Shown here: positions 39,380-43,126 of the stretch, piece by piece
Layout: each line of letters starts with the position of its first letter
Numbering within the stretch: position 1 is the first letter of the stretch
Made by a program: the position numbers and the translations under genes
The notes under the pieces: generated by a model
Told to the model about the DNA's origin: nothing
The model's input: the letters and a program-made list of their open reading frames with translations, nothing else
Databases searched by the model: none
Assembly: GCA_018303445.1 (NCBI GenBank)
Contig: JAGVYE010000005.1
Span: 1 to 43,126, forward strand
DNA from: Candidatus Woesearchaeota archaeon
GTDB lineage: Archaea > Nanobdellota > Nanobdellia > Woesearchaeales > GW2011-AR9
Reading direction: 5' to 3'
Length of the DNA stretch: 43,126 nt

Positions 39380-40285
39380 CTATTTTTTGCTTGCTTTGTA
39401 ATCTGCTTCTAATCTCGCAGTGAGAACTTTATTGCTTACTCCATTTTCTCTATAGAGACGAGCTTGTTCTTGGAGGATATCTTCAACGCGAGGATTACAA
39501 ATTATGTCCCTTCCAAAAGCAGCATCAATTAGCATTACTGATTGATCATGGCAATGAACACATACTCCGGTCAATGGCTCGAGAGCTCCTCCGAGTTCAT
39601 TAAATAGTGATGGTAAGTCTTCCCAGGTTGTTCCCGTACGCCCATCATCTTTGCCACGAATCATTTGCATTGTCAATGCTGCCCAAGGCTCGATATCTCC
39701 AGAATGACCAAAAGCCAGATATTGTGTATCTTTTTCTCCCTTTTCTAGTGTTTCATATAAAAACGCTCCCACTCTCCAGGCAATTTCTCGTAATGTAATT
39801 CCAGGATCACTATTATTCCAAGTCTCGGGCTTTCCTAGCAGCCATCCGTGAGGGTTATCAAATCCTTGTTCAAACCAAGCATAAAGAGGCTTATTTTCTC
39901 CGTGTAAATGATCATAACGTTCATCCTTTTTTGCATCTCCCCATATTTTGGACATGGCCCGCGTTCCTAAATTCACTGCTTTTCCCGTTTCTGGATGGAG
40001 AGCAGCAGAACCAATAAGTGCATTAACTTGTGGTTCGACAACTTCTATTTCACGAGAACTTCGCATAACCTCATATTGAACCTTACCCGTGGCTATAGCT
40101 CTATCAATCGGTGTTGTCCAGATTTCAATTCGCCTATAACCCCCATCTCTTGCTGTGATCAATCGACGCGCAGCATCCACTTTTATCTCTGGAATCTTAG
40201 CAGGATCTAGAAGTGCTTCCACTCCAGTTCCATGAGCTTTAGGATCATTATTTTTCCACGCATGCCGTAATAAGTATATCTGCAT
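39380..40285 (-). CDS. Histidine phosphatase superfamily protein
   Basis: The 301-residue protein begins MQIYLLRHAWKN with the catalytic Arg-His. It continues with IWTTPIDRAIATGKV, equivalent to the S-P-L-x-R-A-x-x-T helix, and YLAFGHSGDIEPW, carrying the second catalytic His. A large insertion between these (about 85-170) and a Cys-rich turn (GVCVHCHDQS) are unusual. It is the first gene of the operon with a second histidine phosphatase and a HIT protein. A TATA-like gtataataag lies about 15-20 nt upstream of the ATG. Confidence 0.82.
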   Translation of the reverse strand: MQIYLLRHAWKNNDPKAHGTGVEALLDPAKIPEIKVDAARRLITARDGGYRRIEIWTTPIDRAIATGKVQYEVMRSSREIEVVEPQVNALIGSAALHPETGKAVNLGTRAMSKIWGDAKKDERYDHLHGENKPLYAWFEQGFDNPHGWLLGKPETWNNSDPGITLREIAWRVGAFLYETLEKGEKDTQYLAFGHSGDIEPWAALTMQMIRGKDDGRTGTTWEDLPSLFNELGGALEPLTGVCVHCHDQSVMLIDAAFGRDIICNPRVEDILQEQARLYRENGVSNKVLTARLEADYKASKK

Positions 40286-40397
40286 AAAAATCGCCCCTTA
40301 TTATACTGAAATTTTATCTAACAGTTCTGTCTTCTTTTAAAATATTTCGGCTTTTTTTTCATAACTCTTATAAAGTAACTAAAAGAAATCTTTCTCC

Positions 40398-41186
40398 ATG
40401 AAAGCTATCATCCTCGCCGCCGGTATGGGCACTCGTTTAGGAGATTACACTAAAAATCTTCCTAAAGGAATGCTTTCGTTTAACAATAAATCTTTAATCG
40501 CACAACAAGTCGAAAATCTACGCAAAGCGGGTATCACTGACATTTCCATCGTCCGTGGTTATATGGCTGACAAAATTAACATCCCTGGAGTTAAATATTA
40601 CCTCAATCCAATTTACGATCAGACTAATATGGTGGAAACACTGTTCTATGCTGAACAAGAATTGGACGGAAAAGATGATGTTCTGGTGTGTTATGCTGAT
40701 ATTGTTTATGAACCAAAAGTTCTCCAGAAAATTCTCAACAGCAAAGCTGAGGTAGGTGTTACTGTTGACGAAGATTACTGGGATTATTGGCAGGCACGAG
40801 CCGATAAACCAGAAGAAGACATGGAAAGTTTAGTCCTCGAAAATGGAAAAATCGTTGAATTAGGTAATACTAAATGTACACGAGAGGAAGCTAAAGTACG
40901 GTATGTTGGGTTAATTAAATTTTCAAAGAAAGGGCTGCAGAAATTAAAAGAAGTTTATCATGAAAACAAAATCAAATTTTATGACAGAAATGAACCTTGG
41001 CTGCGATCTAAATCATTCAAGAAAGTGTATATGACTTGCATGCTGCAAGCGCTTATTAACGCTGGACAAAAAGTAGAGCCGATTATTATCAATCGCGGCT
41101 GGCTTGAATTTGACACCGTAGAAGATTATGAGAAATATACACAATGGTTGAAGGAAGGGAGTATTAAGAGATTTATAACCTTGTGA
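40398..41186 (+). CDS. LicC-like cytidylyltransferase (phosphoglutamine/phosphocholine type)
   Basis: The 262-residue enzyme has the nucleotidyltransferase signature ILAAGMGTRLGDYTKNLPKGML and the family segment YDQTNMVETLFYAEQEL. VCYADIVYEPKVLQKIL with its metal-binding Asp and VRYVGLIKFSKKGLQKL follow. The TNMV...YADI-Y pattern is shared with CTP:phosphocholine cytidylyltransferases and, as far as I recall the sequence, C. jejuni Cj1416, the CTP:phosphoglutamine cytidylyltransferase. A TATA box (cttataaagt) lies about 25 nt upstream of the ATG. It is a separate transcription unit, 2.4 kb from the kinase-like and amidohydrolase genes that would precede and follow it in the pathway. Confidence 0.88.
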   Translation: MKAIILAAGMGTRLGDYTKNLPKGMLSFNNKSLIAQQVENLRKAGITDISIVRGYMADKINIPGVKYYLNPIYDQTNMVETLFYAEQELDGKDDVLVCYADIVYEPKVLQKILNSKAEVGVTVDEDYWDYWQARADKPEEDMESLVLENGKIVELGNTKCTREEAKVRYVGLIKFSKKGLQKLKEVYHENKIKFYDRNEPWLRSKSFKKVYMTCMLQALINAGQKVEPIIINRGWLEFDTVEDYEKYTQWLKEGSIKRFITL

Positions 41187-41207
41187 TTGTAAAGTTTTCT
41201 TTGACCT

Positions 41208-41963
41208 TCAAAACAACAGTGACAAACAGGTCAATCCTCCCTCCATTTTCTCGAATTCAGACATTTCTACTTCTTTGATATTTCCTCTAATTCTGCTAAT
41301 AGCTTGTTTTGCTCGAGGAAAACCTCCTGTCATGAGCAGGAAATCATTTACCAACAAACAGTTTGCAGCATATCTTTCCGATTCATCAACCTCAATGACC
41401 TCGAATTGTCGGAAATGGTCTGAAAGTTCTTGAACAGAAATAAGCCTTTCTCTATCTATCCTTGTAACCCCTGTTTTAAGATGGAGAACTGTTTTGACAG
41501 GGATAGTTGAAGAAGTGTAACCGTATTTCAAAAGTATTGCTGATAATTGTAAAGCCCCTTCTCCGTTTGTTCTATGAGAAATACCGATATAGAAATGATC
41601 TCCTACTCTGAGCACATCACCTCCATCAACTGTTGCGGGAGCGGTAACTTTGGTCATATTTCCTCGATACTGATGGAGAAGGCGAGCGATCGTTTCTTCC
41701 TCACCACGTCTTGTCTGGTTACCAGGACGTGTTATAATTACTACCCTTTCGGTAATAATTGCCGTATCTTCGACAAAACAACCATCAGGATGAAGAAGAT
41801 CAGGAGGAAGAACAAGAAGTTCTAGTCCACAAGACTTTAACGCTTCACAATACAACTTATGTTGTTGTAGGGCTTTCTCATAATCAGGCTTTCCTAAATC
41901 CAGAGTTGTAAGTCCTTCAGCAAAATTCTCGCCCGGTTGTCGAACGAGTGCATAGTGATACAT
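41208..41963 (-). CDS. Dimethylarginine dimethylaminohydrolase (DDAH)-like amidinohydrolase
   Basis: The 251-residue protein shows the guanidine-modifying enzyme layout. It has DGCFVEDTAIITE with the Asp/Glu substrate clamp, TVDGGDVLRVGDHFYIG, a His (VLHLKTGVT) and the C-terminal nucleophile Cys246 in GGLTCLSLLF. DDAH hydrolyses methylated arginines to citrulline; related archaeal proteins may act on other guanidines or as arginine deiminase-like enzymes. It follows the methyltransferase gene after 6 nt, so the two are an operon. The 3' end converges on the cytidylyltransferase gene. Confidence 0.92.
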   Translation of the reverse strand: MYHYALVRQPGENFAEGLTTLDLGKPDYEKALQQHKLYCEALKSCGLELLVLPPDLLHPDGCFVEDTAIITERVVIITRPGNQTRRGEEETIARLLHQYRGNMTKVTAPATVDGGDVLRVGDHFYIGISHRTNGEGALQLSAILLKYGYTSSTIPVKTVLHLKTGVTRIDRERLISVQELSDHFRQFEVIEVDESERYAANCLLVNDFLLMTGGFPRAKQAISRIRGNIKEVEMSEFEKMEGGLTCLSLLF

Positions 41964-41969
41964 TAACTC

Positions 41970-42734
41970 TCACCGTTTCCTCATCACGAATAACATTCTT
42001 TCCGGCATCAAGCGATGTTCTTTCTCTAATTTTTTCTGCACTTCCAACTCAAAATCCTTTTGCAGCACAGAAAGCATCCGCGGCACATCTTCTGTTCTCA
42101 AATCATGGGTTTCAAAAACCAAGATCCCTCTGGGCAGGCATAATTTTGCTACTTTCTCAATATACTCATTAAACGTAAACGTGGATTTATTATCCCACGT
42201 TTCATGGCTGGCTAAAGAGAGAATAACAGAGTATTGTTTTTTAGAGGAAAAATTTTCAAATGAACTTGTTGAAAACTCTGCATTGGAGATTTTAAGATGT
42301 TCCTTGACTAAGTTTGCTACGTTTATTAAGCATGGATTTATTTCTAACCCCTGAACTTTGGTAATAGAACTACTAATCTCCAAGGCAATATACCCCGTAT
42401 TACAACCAATGTCTAAAACAGTATCAGTTGATTTCAGGTATTTTTGCAGATCATAATTCTTAATTCTTTTCTCTGTTAACCTCAATCCATGAATTCCTAT
42501 CTTTTGATACCCTTGATAAAAAGGATAAAATGCTCCATTCCACGCTTTCCGCTGCTTTTCCAATTCATCTTTAATATTACTATGAAGTGTTCGTTTATTT
42601 CCACTAAAACAAGCTGCGGCCGTATCTTTACAGGCAAAGAGTATTTTGTAATATTTCAACCATAACTGTTCTCCTATCTTCTTCCATTGATTAGAAAGAT
42701 CTTTTTTTTGCGTGGCCAGAGTTTCGTCAGTCAT
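41970..42734 (-). CDS. SAM-dependent methyltransferase, class I
   Basis: The 254-residue protein has a helical N-terminal region of about 85 residues, then motif I VLDIGCNTGYIALEI, the acidic end of strand 2 (GLEINPCLINVA) and VILSLASHETWD (motif IV region). RGILVFETHDLR follows. This is a class-I methyltransferase with unknown substrate. It is the promoter-proximal gene of the operon with the DDAH-like enzyme, and a TATA box (atttataaaata) lies about 25 nt upstream of the ATG. Pairing of a methyltransferase with a methylarginine hydrolase is notable but does not prove a shared substrate. Confidence 0.88.
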   Translation of the reverse strand: MTDETLATQKKDLSNQWKKIGEQLWLKYYKILFACKDTAAACFSGNKRTLHSNIKDELEKQRKAWNGAFYPFYQGYQKIGIHGLRLTEKRIKNYDLQKYLKSTDTVLDIGCNTGYIALEISSSITKVQGLEINPCLINVANLVKEHLKISNAEFSTSSFENFSSKKQYSVILSLASHETWDNKSTFTFNEYIEKVAKLCLPRGILVFETHDLRTEDVPRMLSVLQKDFELEVQKKLEKEHRLMPERMLFVMRKR

Positions 42735-42803
42735 GATTTAATCTTAAAATTGTGTTTATTTTATAAATTAATCTCTCTTAATTAGAAGCAAATTAACTTG
42801 ATA

Positions 42804-42946
42804 AGCTTAGTAGAAAAGTTTCGTTCGCACCCTCACTTTCTCGACGTCTCGTATATTACTCGATTGTTTTCCCGAGAGTGAGGGCAAGGCGGTCTTACGA
42901 ATAGACAAGTGCTCACTGGCCATATTGGCAACTTTTCTACTAAGCT
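42804..42946. mobile_element. MITE-like element with 17-bp terminal inverted repeats
   Basis: AGCTTAGTAGAAAAGTT (42804-42820) and AACTTTTCTACTAAGCT (42930-42946) are perfect inverted repeats bounding 143 bp of non-coding DNA. The outer flanks are ACTTGATA (42796-42803) and ACTTAATA (42947-42954), a 7/8 match that looks like an 8-bp target duplication. Inside is a second stem, ACCCTCACTTTCTCG against CGAGAGTGAGGG. No transposase is encoded. The same structure could also be a folded RNA. Confidence 0.6.
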
Positions 42947-43037
42947 ACTTAATAGTATGTATTAAGTCTTCTTTCGGCTTTAGCATCAGTTCGCCTTTGG
43001 ATGTTGCAACTCAAAAGCAAAAATTCTTTTTGGAACA

Positions 43038-43093
43038 TGAAAATAAACAGAGATTTATTTTCAGTACTGAAATGTGATATTTTTCACATTTCA
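43038..43093. repeat. Two adjacent perfect 10-bp hairpins
   Basis: Hairpin 1 is TGAAAATAAA-6 nt-TTTATTTTCA (43038-43063). Hairpin 2 is TGAAATGTGA-6 nt-TCACATTTCA (43068-43093). Both have the same stem length, loop length and outer TGAAA/TTTCA-type ends, and 4 nt separate them. They may be a terminator pair or protein-binding sites for a gene beyond the window. Confidence 0.6.
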
Positions 43094-43126
43094 TGAATCC
43101 CCTTTTTGCTGGATCTTAATTGGCGA

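Larger units (their letters stand above)
42735..43126. other. Gene-free tail of the window
   Basis: I find no ORF with coding character here. The stretch holds the promoter of the methyltransferase gene, a MITE-like inverted-repeat element (42804-42946) and two adjacent perfect hairpins (43038-43093). A 27-codon minus-strand frame starting at 43095 has no support. Confidence 0.7.

Noticed and set aside
42804-42946. RNase P or SRP RNA gene
   Set aside because: The folded 143-nt sequence lacks the conserved core motifs of either RNA on both strands, while the ends and flank repeats look transposon-like.

Overview
The window reads as a piece of an AT-rich archaeal chromosome, most likely from a DPANN archaeon (Woesearchaeota/Pacearchaeota-like; the phylum is inferred, the domain is secure). 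It carries archaeal aIF5B, aEF1B, aIF1A, FEN1, Trm1 and the tRNA-splicing endonuclease. Two tRNA genes have introns at the canonical 37/38 position. Many genes have a TATA-like box about 25 nt upstream of the start codon, consistent with leaderless transcripts. Single genes and short operons alternate on both strands, with very tight spacing and several convergent overlaps.

Layout. 1-8.6 kb: an htpX fragment cut by the window edge, unknown ORFs, a PUA protein with aIF5B, trm1, a PEBP/YbhB protein whose lipoprotein leader is out of frame, and aEF1B with a small zinc-ribbon protein missing from the ORF track. 8.6-16 kb: a UMPH-1-type nucleotidase, an rtcA-ribA pair, intron-containing tRNA-Trp(CCA), a DUF192 lipoprotein, an amino-acid permease, a probable S-layer protein, and a geranylgeranyl-reductase-type flavoprotein. 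16-21.3 kb: a Nudix/CARF-like gene pair, an ADP-ribose pyrophosphatase, an ABC-2 exporter and intron-containing tRNA-Thr(CGU). 21.4-22.2 kb: a dead IS1-family element. 22.2-30.7 kb: membrane and hypothetical genes, aIF1A, a Cas4/RecB-like nuclease, SpoIIM, RadC, EndA, and an HTH/nuclease-fold protein overlapping FEN1. 30.8-41.2 kb: a cell-surface region with a membrane alkaline-phosphatase/sulfatase-fold enzyme, a flippase, a 992-residue AbrB-cytidylyltransferase-PEP-synthase-like fusion, a class-I glutamine amidotransferase, two histidine-phosphatase proteins, a HIT protein and a LicC-like cytidylyltransferase. 41.2-43.1 kb: a DDAH-like amidinohydrolase, a methyltransferase, and a gene-free tail with a MITE-like element and twin hairpins.

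The most interesting system is at 34.3-41.2 kb. The glutamine-kinase-like ATP-grasp/His-swivel protein, the C26 amidohydrolase and the LicC-like cytidylyltransferase match, family by family, the three enzymes that make cytidine diphosphoramidate for capsule modification in Campylobacter jejuni (Cj1418, Cj1417, Cj1416). Here the kinase carries an extra N-terminal AbrB-like hairpin and a TagD-type cytidylyltransferase. It lies beside a flippase and a membrane phospho-transferase-like enzyme. I infer a surface phosphoramidate or phospho-decoration pathway in an archaeon.

Other non-coding signals are: a 94-nt element present twice (92/94 identical); a second, palindromic repeat at 6.5 and 26.5 kb; a 17-nt perfect complement between the S-layer ribosome-binding site and its own 3' UTR; and a MITE-like inverted-repeat element near 42.9 kb.
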